DNA from: Perkinsus olseni
Lineage: Eukaryota; Perkinsozoa; Perkinsida
DNA: 36,198 bases
Direction of reading: 5' to 3'
Assembly: GCA_013115125.1 (NCBI GenBank)
Contig: JABANN010000351.1
Location: 1 to 36,198 of the forward strand
Shown: positions 18,801-28,710 of the stretch, one piece after another
Numbering within the stretch: the first letter of the stretch is position 1
How the letters are laid out: every line of letters starts with the position of its first letter
Notes under the pieces: generated by a model
Told to the model about the DNA's origin: nothing
What the model saw: the letters and a program-made list of their open reading frames with translations, nothing else
Database searches by the model: none
Translations under genes and position numbers: made by a program

Positions 18801-19874
18801 CAACTCGAAGCTTTTATTCGATCAGGATGTCGCGCTGACGCCGGAGAGAGCCAGGAAAACACTGACGAGTGGCGATCAAAGGCTTGTCAACTTGCTCAAC
18901 GCGACGAAGTCAAATCCAAGCTTACCGTCGGGTGATTAACGAAGGCAATGGAGGAGAAGTCAATATTGGACGATATGAACTGAAGCGCAGACGAGCGCGG
19001 AGCAGGATAGTGCTGCTATGGAGATCCTGATAATTTTGTAGCATGAACGCGCAAAGTAAGGGGAGTTACCCAACCAGAGCGAGAATAAAAAAGTCGCCTC
19101 TCGAACTCACCAACACACAGGATATAGAGGAACGTCCAAAAGACCACTCTGCCGAACAGAACGACGGAGTACCTGTGAGAAGTCATCGATAATTTCGTGG
19201 TGCAGCGACGGTGTCCTCCGACTTACGCTCTATTCTGCAGGCCCACTACCACTAAGGCTGATCCAACACATGTGAGTGTTGCTGCTGACAACGCTGACTT
19301 GGTGCTGCCGTACCTGAGGAGGCAGAAATGTTGTCTTAGGGGAGAGCCCAGCCCAGCTACAACGACAACAGCAGCAGCGATAAGTACGAGCAATCCTTAA
19401 TAGAAATGATAAGAACAACGAAAACAGCAGCAACAACTGCGGCAGGAACCCAGGGAAAGATACTCGTGCGAGTCCATGGGTGGAAAGCCGAAAGACGCCA
19501 TATGACTATATCATATAATACCAAAACTACTGACCCTCCGATCACCAACATGGCGAGTAACAATGATGATATTGACAGCCCCATCGTGTTGGGCTTACTT
19601 GGCTACCATCACACCAAAAGGCCCACACAGGACGCCAGTCAATGACGGCAAGGAGAACAGCAAAGCGAAGCGCTCGTGGTCGATTCTGAGGTACTCTAGG
19701 ATCTAACAGGCCATCGCCGTGATATAGCTGCCCTCTAGCGAGACGCGGCACCTGCGTCTTGTACGCAGCCAGGACGCTGTCAGCAAAGTATGCCCCTGGG
19801 ATATAGAGGCAGATGAGGAGGTGGAGGAGGCAGCGATGGAAGATACGTCTAGGGTCGACGACATATCTGACCAT
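15895..19874 (-). CDS. MFSD1-like major facilitator transporter, about 13 exons
   Basis: Exons with matching phases: 19874-19752, 19702-19599, 19313-19227, 19172-19111, 18666-18583, 18463-18396, about 18230-18102, 17732-17572, 17375-17301, 17124-17037, 16965-16874, 16459-16190 and 16133 to a stop at 15895. The spliced product (about 500-530 residues) follows MFSD1 helix by helix: HRCLLHLLICLYIPGAYFAD, the loop GPFGVMVAKYGSTKSA, FGRVVFWTFLYILC, GSALVAAYGLIIVA, a linker, then YAAIFPFETIAVDYYVGDWG, SIKRKTRTLLLAFTF, GWGYALGGTCAWVLASDI and VSLGVMLFISSYVAGVIRDH, with an acidic tail (RSDDDDSDDEGIEAGDD). MFSD1 is a lysosomal dipeptide carrier in animals. Unresolved: the exon 6 to 7 join and whether translation starts at 19874 or further upstream. 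Introns run from 49 to 444 nt. Confidence 0.82.
15933..15957 (+). repeat. (CAC)n microsatellite
   Basis: Eight CAC units. On the minus strand it falls at the very 3' end of the MFSD1-like gene, where it would read as a Val run if the last frame is used to its stop; a GTACCC donor just before it leaves another ending possible. Confidence 0.85.
19191..19207 (+). repeat. AATTTCGTGG-GCAG motif inside MFSD1-like intron 3
   Basis: AATTTCGTGGTGCAGCG, one base different from the motif repeated at 27.9, 28.4 and 29.3 kb. It lies antisense within the 54-nt intron 19173-19226. Confidence 0.6.
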
Positions 19875-20345
19875 CACATGAAGCTCTTCTACATATTCCT
19901 CATAAGCGACTCGGAGGTTAGGGCAAGAGACTGATCGAGCAATGAAGTCGGTGGATTTTAATTGGTTATGCGTGAGGCGCAGTTTGGGCGCAGTTGGCGG
20001 ACTTCGACTTGGCGTAGTGCACAGTTTTTTGTGAAGTGACTGAGTCAAATCACTCTCGAATTGACGCTTCGGAAATGCAAATCAGTACTCCTCATGAAAC
20101 GTGGAATGTGGACCATTCTCTGTCCTGGTGGAATGTGTTCAGTAGCGGATCTCGTATCCCGGGCTCAACTCGAGTGCTCGAAATACTGTTATTAACTCGA
20201 CTGTCTATCCTATCGATTGTCCACTATTGGTACATACCAACCCAAACTCTACGTCCATGCAGGTGTACCCGGCTGAGTGGCTGAACCCCTCCACCCAGCC
20301 GTTATCCTCCTTCACTTCGGAGGGCCCGAGGATTGTTTGAAACTC

Positions 20346-20496
20346 TCATGACAGCTCACTCATGGCTCTCAGCTGCACTCTTGACCTAATTGGCCCGGCA
20401 AGACCCTCTCCAGGCGCAAAGCTTCGAACCCCTTGGTACGGAAGGCCTACTTGAGGCAGCTTGTCCAGAAGCTCCTCCTGTTCGGATTCCCATCGA
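20346..20496 (-). CDS. Last exon of an unassigned gene
   Basis: A 151-nt exon following a CATCGCAG acceptor encodes RWESEQEELLDKLPQVGLPY, then QGVRSFAPGEGLAGPIRSRV and a stop after SELS. Just upstream another piece reads SQPAEPPSSESSSTIPLL. The composition is that of a soluble C-terminal tail. It ends about 470 bases upstream of the MFSD1-like gene and so is a different gene. No family recognised; its upstream exons should lie in 20.6-23 kb. Confidence 0.4.
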
Positions 20497-22029
20497 CTGC
20501 GATGGGGGGTGGTAGCTGACTGAGCAAGGGTATGGTGGAGGAGGACTCCGACGACGGTGGTTCAGCGGGCTGAGAATCCACAAAAAAACTCCAGGCCAGA
20601 TATACACACTCAACCGAACCATCGACAGCGAGAGCGCAGCTTTAGGAATGGTAGTGGACTTACTTCCACTCGAGGAGTCAAGAACTCACTGCCTGAAGAG
20701 CCCGACCTGAAAGATGGCGATCATCTTTATGCTAACATATAGAACAGAAATAGGAGCCGGAATGACCAGGTAATGACGGAATTCTACAGGGCAAACAAAT
20801 CCCTCACGCAGATCGCAACGATTCACTCATGTATCGATCGACCGTCTCATTCATGAAGCTAGCGTGATCGCCTGGAGACTCTGGACCGCACAGTTAGTTT
20901 TCGGAGGGGATCCGTACAGGATGGCCTCAGGCTGAGACTTGTTAAAGTAGTATTTTGTCGTTCAATATCATGCCGACTTGAGAATTCAAGACACTGGTAT
21001 GCTCTAAGACGGAAGGAGAAAGTGCCACCTTCTCATACTTCAACGAGCAAAACTCATCAAGTTCATCACCATCATCGTCCTCCTCCAGGCACGGCCCGGC
21101 AGAGCTCGTCATTAACGACAAATAACAATATACTCGAACCCTCCACCGTCATCATCATCATTGAAACAACGCGAGGCTGGGTGAGATTGAGAAACATTTG
21201 CATGAAACGAAGCCGTTCAATACATTGCCGTTGCCATAGCAGCCTCGGAAACGGCAACATGCTTATGGCCTCGCTGCGTACCTTACACTTACACGTACCT
21301 CACCTTGCTGTGCCTTTCGAAAATACAAGTGAGTATGAGCGGCAGAGCAACAGCACCCGCATGGTCGTCAGCACAGCAGAGGGCAGAAGAGAGCGTAGCT
21401 ACAATAACGGGCGAGCGAATACGATCATACCTAAGGAGGACGAATCGAGTCCCTATACCAATAATGACTTTGCGATGTCGTTCGGTAACTCCCCGCCATT
21501 GTTCTGAAAATACTCCGATCTGCTCGGCGAGAGCAGGTCGGGAGCCATACCTCCCGGAAGCTCCTCACACACGGTTGGTCGGCTGAAAACACAAGTCAAA
21601 GCGGAGCAGCATCATCATCATCATAGCATATGTGTGTTCAACTAGTGAAGTTGGGATATCCCATTCGAGGGGACTCAGCTGTTGAAGTGACAGATGGCAC
21701 AGCCCGCATGCCTCTCGCATTCTCGCTTCTGATTGTCTGACTCAATCTCATATAGATTTTCGATGTGTGCTACGCATACTCCTGAGCGTCTTCGCTGTGC
21801 TTGGATACGTCCGTCGCGATGCATGCAGTAGATGCAATAAGTTGCCAGGACATCCACGGGAACCCAACTTCATGCCAGATCCCCGTACTCGGAGTCACGC
21901 TTGATCAGCTTATCGCCTCCCGTCAGCGCTACAAAGGTCTAGCTGTCCTTGGAGGCGATGCAACGGACTAACATGTACAATACCCCAGCCTCCGCCTTTA
22001 TTGCGCCTGGGTTAGTAAGAACGCGTGCA
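20497..22029. other. Unresolved region, mostly without recognisable gene
   Basis: Only short frames, several of low complexity (CAT/ATC runs near 21.06-21.18 and 21.61 kb). A 21-base stretch at 21268-21288 copies the splice acceptor and first codons of the last GTF3C5 exon (see 23607-27583). Exons of the gene ending at 20346 probably lie here but could not be placed. Confidence 0.4.
21268..21288 (-). pseudogene. Copy of the GTF3C5 last-exon boundary
   Basis: Twenty of 21 bases match 23650-23670. On the minus strand both read GTGTAAG, then GTACGCAGCGAGGC or GTGCGCAGCGAGGC, i.e. the splice acceptor plus codons for VRSEA. Beyond this the sequences diverge. It may be a duplicated gene fragment or chance conservation of a short exon start. 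Confidence 0.4.
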
Positions 22030-22869
22030 CAGAGGTGCCTCACCACACCAAACCAGTGATTCCGGCGAGCGAGATTAGAGCTGCGCGGCGGAGCGGAGCC
22101 GAGCCGGCACATACCCCGCGTGACTCCCCATCACGTAATAGAATCGCGGCATTGTGCAGCACCGCCACGGAATTGACCACAAAATCGGAGCTCACTGCCT
22201 TCCTGTATGCCAGGAAAGCGGGAGTGACCGAAAAAAGGTCACTCGGTAAATTGCCAAGGAAGTTCGGGTGTAATGCGCTAAAGCGCAAATGCTCCTTTTT
22301 CTTCTTATGAATGGTATGTTAGAGGACGTCCCCTGCATCGCCTTGCCCAGCCTTGCACTGGCAACTTCGAAAGCTCTCGGCCACGATATAGAAGATGGCA
22401 TTCCGTGAGACGACTTTGCGAGGGCCAAGGGGAGGCGAAGCTCGCCTGGCGAGCCGGCCCGGGCCGATCGAGCCGCTCGACTCGTACTAGGCAAGTTCAT
22501 GCTCGCGAGGTGTGTCACAGTGATGAGCCAGTATCGCCAGTGGTGATATATCTGGTTACACACGTTGCTCAGCGACCCAATCAGCCGAGTTGAGCAGCTC
22601 AATTGACGGGTGATTTCGAGTTCCATCGGTCACCAGGGGTCGCCTTCTCGAAGGTGTACGGCCCGCACAATCGATGGATGCACTCTAGTCAAGTGAACAG
22701 CTGAAGACCACCGTAGCGCACTGGGCTGCCCAGCTCGGAAAGTGACAAAAGCTGTGAACACAGGGAGTGACTCCTCTGGAGTAGACAATGACACGGATTT
22801 CATCTTCTGCCTTGAAGATGGTGGTTGTCTTTCGCTGGGCCACCCCGCAGGATCAGCCGCTATTTGCAC
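22030..22869 (-). CDS. Unassigned exon-like pieces, faint CSC1 resemblance
   Basis: Minus-strand pieces: 22869-22630 (KMKSVSLSTPEESLPVFTAF, VTF..., ending DPW), about 22575-22520 (SNVCNQIYHHWRYWLIT), about 22410-22350 (GMPSSISWPRAFEVASA) and about 22205-22110 (SDFVVNSVAVLHNAAILLRD, then a GTATGT donor). The order FxxFVTFR...W-SNV vaguely recalls the reentry part of CSC1 proteins, but the match is weak and phases do not settle the splices. It may be a decayed paralogue or an unrelated gene. Confidence 0.25.
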
Positions 22870-22924
22870 TCAGCCCGAATGTCTCTGATCATTTTGAGCT
22901 GATCGTTGCCGAGACACCGGCCCA

Positions 22925-22941
22925 GCTCGGATTCGAACACC
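22925..22941 (-). repeat. Degenerate T-arm/B-box-like sequence
   Basis: On the minus strand GGTGTTCGAATCCGAGC, followed by AGCTGGG. The same flank (AGCTG next to GGTTCGAATCC) occurs at 27221-27236, which suggests a shared element rather than chance. Confidence 0.4.
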
Positions 22942-23250
22942 CGTGACCAGCGTGTTGCGTCATGTATTAAATGCCGAGAGCGGCAAGCTAGTTTACAGAT
23001 ACAACAGCATGACGTCCGTCCATATCGGCGGAATAAAAGTTGTTCATAAAAATGAAAATTCACACACCAGCTTGACCCAAGTGGCTCGAGTTTTAACCCA
23101 CAAGTTCAACTGAAGCACGTGATGCACGCGCTAGAGAGAGTACGTTTTTGAAAACGTCGTATTGATATGCTTTTTTTACACGGTAAATGTGTTCATCGCA
23201 CTCCAATGCTGCCGCCTTGCCGATGCCATATCCAACGCACAAGCCCGCTA

Positions 23251-23398
23251 TCCAACTCAACTCACCCGCCCGTTGCTGCGTCATACCCCAGTCCCCGACG
23301 TAGTAGTCCACCGCTACTGTCTCGAACGGGAATATTGCCGCGTATAGCAGACCCACCCAGTACAACGCAGGCAGTGTCTTTAATGAATACCGTTGAGC
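23251..23398 (-). pseudogene. Duplicated exon 8 of the MFSD1-like gene
   Basis: About 150 bases match the MFSD1-like exon 17572-17732 with its splice donor and a few intron bases, about 95 percent identical, same strand. Five codons (LWLAL) are absent, and the flanks on both sides are unrelated. The frame stays open (LYAAIFPFETVAVDYYVGDW...) and continues past the old donor to a stop at 23093. No other exon of that gene was found nearby, so this is an isolated exon copy, probably young and non-functional unless it has been recruited into another transcript. Confidence 0.8.
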
Positions 23399-23606
23399 AG
23401 TGCTACCGCCGTCGGTTGGCAGCTCCTCCCGACAAGCAAATAGCAGCCATGCGCTACAGCTGGGAATTCTAATAAGATGACTCCGGGCCGGCTCGGCATG
23501 CACGACGATAACGCTACACCACCCGACCCCTCACGCTCCCATCATTGAAGACAACCCGATGCTGGCTCGGCTCAGGTGAAGATACGTTTAAATAAATCAA
23601 CCTCTT

Positions 23607-26600
23607 TTAATCGGTCGCCATCCCCGCCGGGGTCTCCAACCTCCTCATAGCCTCGCTGCGCACCTTACACGAGATCAACAATACGGGCCGATGCCTTCAT
23701 AATCGTTCGCAAAAGTGGGTGAAAAACTCCGCTTACCTTGAGCTGTGTTCGTATAGAGGACATCGTTGACTTTGCCATCCATCCACTGGTCGGGTCAAGA
23801 GCTTTGCCGAGCTTGTTCGTCTTCACCTGAGATGCAGAAGCCGCTTAATGCGGGCGAAAGCGGTCACAAACATAAAGACCCAGGTTCGATCCCGGCGGCC
23901 TGTATTTTTCCCACCTCGTGTTCTAGCACGCCTTGAATGGCGGAGTCTTCTACGTCGCAAAGCTGATAAATTTGAGATCGGTTAGCAGGTGGACGCTAAA
24001 AGACAACGGATGCATCTTGCAATCTTAAGCCATCTTAAGTTTCCTCAACGGACAGCACAACAATAATCTGTTACTCTGAAGTGAACGTCAGGCTTGGTCT
24101 CGGTCGCAGCTGCTACGCTAGGATGTTCGCGCGCGGCCGCTGGACTGCGGAAATGAGGATCTCGGAAATCGATCACCTGATCGATTACACGGGCTCGACT
24201 GATCACCACCACCGAACGAAATACTCACTTGGTACTTAACAGCCTCGAGGTTCAGTTTCGGGTCATACCCAAATCTCACATAACAGTTCCTCCATGGACC
24301 GTTCAAATAGAGATAAGATACCTGCCACATGAACACTACTACGAAACCGCCAGGGATTTCTACGGAATCAGACTAACAGTCGCTTGCCAGATGGAAGGAA
24401 GGATTCAGAGCGCAAGCCTCATAGGGCTGAATATCGACTCTAAGGAGGAGCATGCTTTCGGCCAAATCGGAAGGGGAAGGCGGATGGAGGAAGACAAAGG
24501 CGAGGCCCGGCGACACGACAGATAGGTTGAGTGTACATTCACCATAACGTTTATTATCGAGTTGCAGGTAGAAAAATCACACCGATACGTGTGCGATCAA
24601 ACCAACAGATTGTGTGAAAAAGTGGGCTGGAGCTGTATCTCGGTGGGGGAGTAGAGTGAGATCATACGCGTTGATGGAGAGGTGTATAGCATCTAGTGGG
24701 GTATTATAGTGAAATTTCAGCCGCCCTCATTCGACTCCATGAACGTATTGAGGGTCGCACACCACTTATGCTAAGAATTTGTGGAGGGGTGTATGCTTCG
24801 CCGCCGTCGATGGTGCAGCAACGAAGTGTTAATAAAGATCGTCCGGTAGACGAGGAAGAAGAGTATCTTACAGCGCGCAGCGCGAAGCTGAGTTTCCAGG
24901 GGTACCCTGATAACTTCTGTGTCGTCCATCCTAGGAGACCAAGCTGCTCGTCGAGGCTTGCACGGAGCCAGATAGGTCTGAAAGGATACCTTGCTACTAC
25001 CATTTGGCGTCAATGCTCACGCGAACTTAAATTTTGCGCGAATGATATTTTCCATTTGCGTAAAACCAAGCAGAACAAGCTTCATCACCCCCGCACGGCA
25101 AGGCGACAGCCGAAACGTACTCCGTCGAGGGCGAACTAATCTGCCGTCATCATAGAAACGACATCTCCCGTCACAAGCAAATTCAATGTGAGGCGAGCGA
25201 GGTAGCGTTTTCCCCCCCACAGCAAAAAACTGGTATAGTTGCACAGCAATCCTCTAAGCGAGCACATGAATCAGCGGCCGGAAAACAGCTAAGCCAGAGA
25301 TGGTCGCGGTCTCGGCCATCACAGACCAACCCACCTTTCTTCGAATTTTTTCTGAACGTCCTTGAGAAGCTCCAAAGGCACCGGGTCTTCTCCGCTGCCA
25401 GCGGCCCAGCTCGATTCAGTGGGCACCTGACGATATCAAAATCGATCGCTTGATCGATTTCCTATCAGTACAGGGTTAGTATCTCCAAATCTATGTACTG
25501 GCACTTTGGGGTTGGGATGGTGACCGCTGCCTGTCTCGTCTGAGAAGCAGGCAAAAATGGTGAACTACATCATACCAACAAAAACGTCACAAACTCTCAC
25601 GTGAATTCGAATACGCAGCGGCATTATACAGGGAATGCAGCAGTCCGCAACTTGCAGACAGTGCATACGAGTTTACTCGGAGGAGGGAAGAGAACTTATT
25701 TACTTCTCTCCTCCCGCCGAAAGAATAATTCAATCGACTTTCGTTGTGCGTGTGAGTTCAACGCCGAAAATCGGCTGCGTCAGACAGCCGATTTTCGAAG
25801 TCTGACTCAGACTAGTACCGATGTACAGTATCTTATTCCAAGACGGATGAGATAAGGCTAGTTTACTTTTGTTGTAGCGGCAAGAAGAACGTCCGGGTAG
25901 AGACACACGTACGCAACTGGTAGGCCCAATGACGAGCCCACCTTCAACATTCTCATCGGTCTCAGCCGCCGCCGCCGCAGCAGCAGCAGCCGAACTATCC
26001 TTCTTCTTCTTAACATATGCATTGCCTTCAAAATTGTACCTGCAATGCGACCACCCCAATCACCGCTACCCAAATCCCGCCGGTCCCGTAGCTCAGTGGT
26101 TAGAGCGACGGTCTTATGAGCCGTAGGTCGTGGGTTCGACCCCCGCCGGGACTATTTTCCCACTCACGGTTGAGGACGGCATATCTGAGATATCGCTGCT
26201 GTGTAAATAAACGTATCTCTCGTCTCCTTGGGCGGAGTAAACATGAAGTCACACATGTCAGCAAAGGCATGTGCCTCCGTTATCAACCCGATCAACTTGT
26301 ACCTGGGCCGAAAAGGGGTTAATTGCGGCACCCAACGCCATCGCCATTTCCCCGTTAAAAAGAACGCTCGAATAACTTAAAACCCCTGCTTGGCGCCACA
26401 TTCCGCAGCGGCTCGACATACAGTAAACTGAAAACCTAGCTTGGACCCACCGACTCCGCAAAAGAACAGATCTCGCGTATCATCCTGAATTCTTCGTTTC
26501 GCAGCCAACGACTGCTTGCTACTGTGGCAAGCAAAGCTGTTGCAAAGAGCGTCCGTTCAACAATCTATTGCATTCGATGCCAACCACAAAGCCATCTTTA

Positions 26601-27583
26601 TATATGCATTGCCTTCAGAAGCCCCACACCACTCGCATCGGTGTATTCTCAGAGTCTTCCCAAATTCTTTACTCAATTCTCAGTCTACTTTCTCCGCGGA
26701 AGTTTCATTGCAGCCGCTCACCAACGGGAGAGTGGCACTTTCACTGACGGTGAGGTAAAACAATCTCGTTGCGACCATATCATTCAGGAGTCTCCCATTA
26801 GTAAGGTGTCTTCCTACCACCCGAGGATGCCACATCCACGGGAAGCGGTTTGGCGCTTGACGTCACATGGAAGACCGAGGCCGTCACTTTAGCGGCTTCA
26901 GGAAGTACAATTCCGCAAATAAAACTCTCCCTTTCACAATCAAAAAAACAATTCTGCTGTCACTAAGGAGATGAACTCGATGATATCGAGCTCCCTAAAA
27001 TTAACCAGATGAACTTTAGAACTATTCTCGGACTCCGCGAAAACCCCTCGAATTTTCCTTGATTTTTCACCGGAGAATCCGAAGACTCCGGTCCGCAGTC
27101 TGCGAGTCAGCCGAGCTCTAAACGGAACTCTTCCACGGCCTTATTACGTCACTTTTCCACTTCTATGCTTCTGCGCCTTGAACAAAAAGTTACACGTCTC
27201 GTAAGCTGAAAATAGACCAGCTGGGATTCGAACCTGCGCCCTCTCGCAGCTCACCAGACGACTTTATCGTGCACGGCATTTTCGGATGCAACCGCAACTT
27301 CAACCGGCCATCCGCCGTTCTACGAAGTCCCTCCAGATTCTTATCAATCACCTAACCGAATTTTGAGGTCACACGCCCGTTTCATAAATACTGGGCGAGG
27401 GAGATTATCATCAATATTTTCCCATTTTACTACTTTTTCCGTGTCGGCGTTTTTCAGAGAACCCGGGTAAAGGATCGACATGAAATGTGGCAAATCTTCC
27501 GCGGTCCTCCCTCCACCGTTGGGCTCTGAGGAGATCTCCGAAGGGGCGATCGTCACCAGTTGCGACGGAGACGATTCAGCCAT
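23607..27583 (-). CDS. TFIIIC subunit GTF3C5/tau95 homologue, multi-exon
   Basis: Well-supported exons: 27583-27434, 27339-27255, 27205-27153, then 25021 (5' edge near 25.1 kb), 24977-24872, 24321-24229, 24176-24075, 23995-23915, 23826-23737 and 23663-23607, all phase-consistent GT-AG. A possible exon is 26039-25942 (YNFEGNAYVKKKKD plus an Ala run). The product matches GTF3C5 in order: FMSILYPGSLKN (human EYPGVV), RLKLRLHPKMPC (human LYFRPKDPYC), ENIIRAKFKFAPIWLRA (human LFDIRPIWSRNA), LYLNGPWRNCYVRFGYDP (human ITGPWRSLWIRFGYDP), KYQ-VIDFR (human IYQVLDFR), PPANRSQIYQLCDV (human PPYRQMFYQLCDL) and a GWM...IRTQLK tail. This subunit helps TFIIIC bind the A box of tRNA genes. Exons between 27.15 and 26.04 kb are unresolved. 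A tRNA gene lies inside, on the opposite strand. Confidence 0.85.
23853..23909 (+). repeat. tRNA-derived relic in a GTF3C5 intron
   Basis: A-box-like GGCGAAAGCGGTCA (23853-23866), then B-box/T-arm CAGGTTCGATCCCGG (23881-23895), then a T run (23905-23909). The parts are in tRNA order but the anticodon arm is too short for a working tRNA; flanks GCCGC and GCGGC can pair like an acceptor stem. It lies antisense within the 88-nt intron 23827-23914. This is the clearest of the tRNA-like intron sequences. Confidence 0.6.
24166..24187. repeat. 22-nt palindrome, copy 1, across a splice acceptor
   Basis: Core ATCGATCACCTGATCGAT. On the minus strand it reads ATCGATCAG-GTGATCGAT, and the predicted 3' splice site of the GTF3C5 intron 24177-24228 falls exactly in its centre. 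Confidence 0.8.
25439..25460. repeat. 22-nt palindrome, copy 2
   Basis: Core ATCGATCGCTTGATCGAT, in the GTF3C5 region between recognised exons. Outer ends AAA/TTT also pair. Confidence 0.8.
25765..25797. repeat. Perfect 13-bp hairpin
   Basis: CGAAAATCGGCTG, a seven-base loop, then CAGCCGATTTTCG. It lies within the GTF3C5 gene region between recognised exons. No T run follows that would make it a terminator. Confidence 0.85.
26082..26154 (+). tRNA. tRNA-Ile (anticodon UAU)
   Basis: A full 73-base cloverleaf: acceptor GGTCCCG/CGGGACT (first pair G-U), D-arm GCTC/GAGC with A box TAGCTCAGTGGTTAGAGC, anticodon arm ACGGT-CTTATGA-GCCGT with anticodon TAT, T-arm GTGGG-TTCGACC-CCCGC, discriminator A. 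A TTTT Pol III terminator follows at once (26155-26158). It closely resembles known eukaryotic tRNA-Ile(UAU), which reads the AUA codon; position 37 is G rather than A. No intron. It lies inside the GTF3C5 gene on the opposite strand, about 43 bases from a possible exon. Confidence 0.93.
26155..26158 (+). terminator. Pol III T-run terminator of tRNA-Ile
   Basis: TTTT immediately after the discriminator base, as expected for Pol III termination. Confidence 0.7.
27221..27236 (-). repeat. B-box/T-arm-like sequence in a GTF3C5 intron
   Basis: On the minus strand GCGCAGGTTCGAATCCCAGC lies in the middle of the 49-nt intron 27206-27254. The T-arm stem is imperfect. No A box in tRNA geometry is present within the intron. 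Confidence 0.5.
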
Positions 27584-27788
27584 GATAGCAACACGCTGCG
27601 ACTCCCCATTAAAGTATCTTTACACCTCATAACACGCAAGCTCGACCTCAAGATACACAGCTAGCTTGATTCATGTGATGCATCATTATGAGTCAATTAT
27701 AAATTCCTCGGCCGTCCACGAGTGTAACAATCAAAGCCGCCGCGCCGCAGTAGGCCGGAAATAACCTGACACAACCACCTCAATCTTG

Positions 27789-27810
27789 AAATCGATCACG
27801 TGATCGATTA
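27789..27810. repeat. 22-nt palindrome, copy 3
   Basis: Core ATCGATCACGTGATCGAT, a perfect palindrome. It lies about 200 bases upstream of the GTF3C5 start and 80 bases beyond the end of the next gene. Confidence 0.85.
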
Positions 27811-27891
27811 GGCCAAGAGCACATCAGATATCCACCACGTCCTTCTACACTCAACTAGGTTCCTCATAGCGATTCCAAAATCATAAGTTGC

Positions 27892-28710
27892 TCATAAATG
27901 ACCGCTGCGCCACGAAATTACATCAGACGATTCCCGATACTGACCAATTTCCGGGCGCGCGAAAAAGTCACCGAAAGGCCTACCTCTCCCCATAGCCAAG
28001 AGTGGTGGTGATCAGACAGATCGTATACAGGATGGCTGCCACTCCCACCGCCACAATGCTCAGTATTACTGACGATCTGCGCTCTCGGTTGAGCGTCCAA
28101 CACCTTCATCAAACCAGCCCAGGTTCCATTCCCACCTCCTCCGTTTTTATTACTCTTGTGATTCAATCAGTCTCAAAATTGCACCCGTCAGGGCCAGCGG
28201 GCACAACAGCAGGCCGAATAAGGTACCAAAAAGCGTATCTAAACTCTTTCGAAATTTTATCAATTTTCTCAAACTTTCCGGAATTTTTAGCGGAAAAAAC
28301 GTAAATTCTACCTTTTTCCGGGCAATTGGAAATTTCGCAGGGCTCCTCGACCTCCATCTGCAGCCCGATGCGAACCAGACACACACCCGCATAGATGCTC
28401 TGAGAGAACGGATTTCGTCACTGCGCCACGAAATTATTCCGGGGAGAATCAGGAAAAAAGCGAGAGGACCAGGTTGTGGGAATTCTACCTTACCTGCGCG
28501 CAGAACAGGAGCCTGTTGATTGCAATAGCAACTAAAGTGGACTTCATTGACATCTAAAAATATCTTCAACTCGAGCATGCAAGATACAGAATAAGTCAAG
28601 CCGGAGACCTCCACCTCTATAACATCCCGATGCTTTTCCATCCTTTCCTGTAATTCGATGAGCTTCCTCAGACCCTCATCCGAGGCAGCCGCCAACTCAC
28701 TTCGAACCAA
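27892..28710 (-). CDS. Unassigned protein with two C-terminal membrane helices
   Basis: Five phase-matched 3' exons: about 28700-28489, 28399-28312, 28238-28154, 28076-27984, 27904-27892. They encode an acidic helical part (LRKLIELQERMEKHRDVIEV), a Cys-rich part (HFSCYCNQQAPVLRAGK, EEPCEISNCPEK), helix 1 (GTLFGLLLCPLALTGAIL), a short loop, helix 2 (VILSIVAVGVAAILYTICLI) and the end LGYGESGHL. The Cys-rich part suggests a lumenal domain held by a hairpin of two helices. The gene probably extends upstream to about 30.4 kb: pieces there read SHQFPEVLEPPEESRKEEAE, TPVGTFLFEKCRLGEQ, NPSVVAAIYKPLDVVKEDIQ and VVSVEEGSGRDEWKEYLRA on the same strand. No family recognised. Three introns are 73-89 nt; two carry the AATTTCGTGGCGCAG motif. 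Confidence 0.6.
27899..27919 (-). repeat. AATTTCGTGGCGCAG-CGGTCA motif at a splice acceptor
   Basis: The predicted last intron of the membrane-protein gene ends exactly at the CAG of this motif, and the following CGGTCA forms the last codons. The motif also resembles a tRNA A box (TGGCGCAGCGG). Confidence 0.65.
28421..28435 (-). repeat. AATTTCGTGGCGCAG motif in an intron
   Basis: Identical 15 bases, preceded by TA in both copies of this gene, within the intron 28400-28488, 21 bases before the preferred acceptor. Confidence 0.65.

Noticed and set aside
18676-18939. Plus-strand frame of 87 codons with even composition
   Set aside because: It lies wholly inside intron 4 of the MFSD1-like gene on the other strand and shows no family motif or linked splice site.
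19357-19584. Hydrophobic minus-strand frame (GLSISSLLLAMLVIGGSVV...) that looks like a membrane helix
   Set aside because: The MFSD1-like exon before it joins in phase to YGSTKSALSAATLTC at 19313, placing this stretch in a 285-nt intron; the hydrophobic reading is due to T-rich intron sequence.
21022-21507. Plus-strand frame of 161 codons with His and Ile runs
   Set aside because: The runs come from CAT/ATC microsatellite-like sequence; no domain or splice support was seen.
24229-24525. Plus-strand frame of 98 codons
   Set aside because: It is antisense to the GTF3C5 exon 24321-24229 and its upstream intron; the minus-strand reading has a strong family match.
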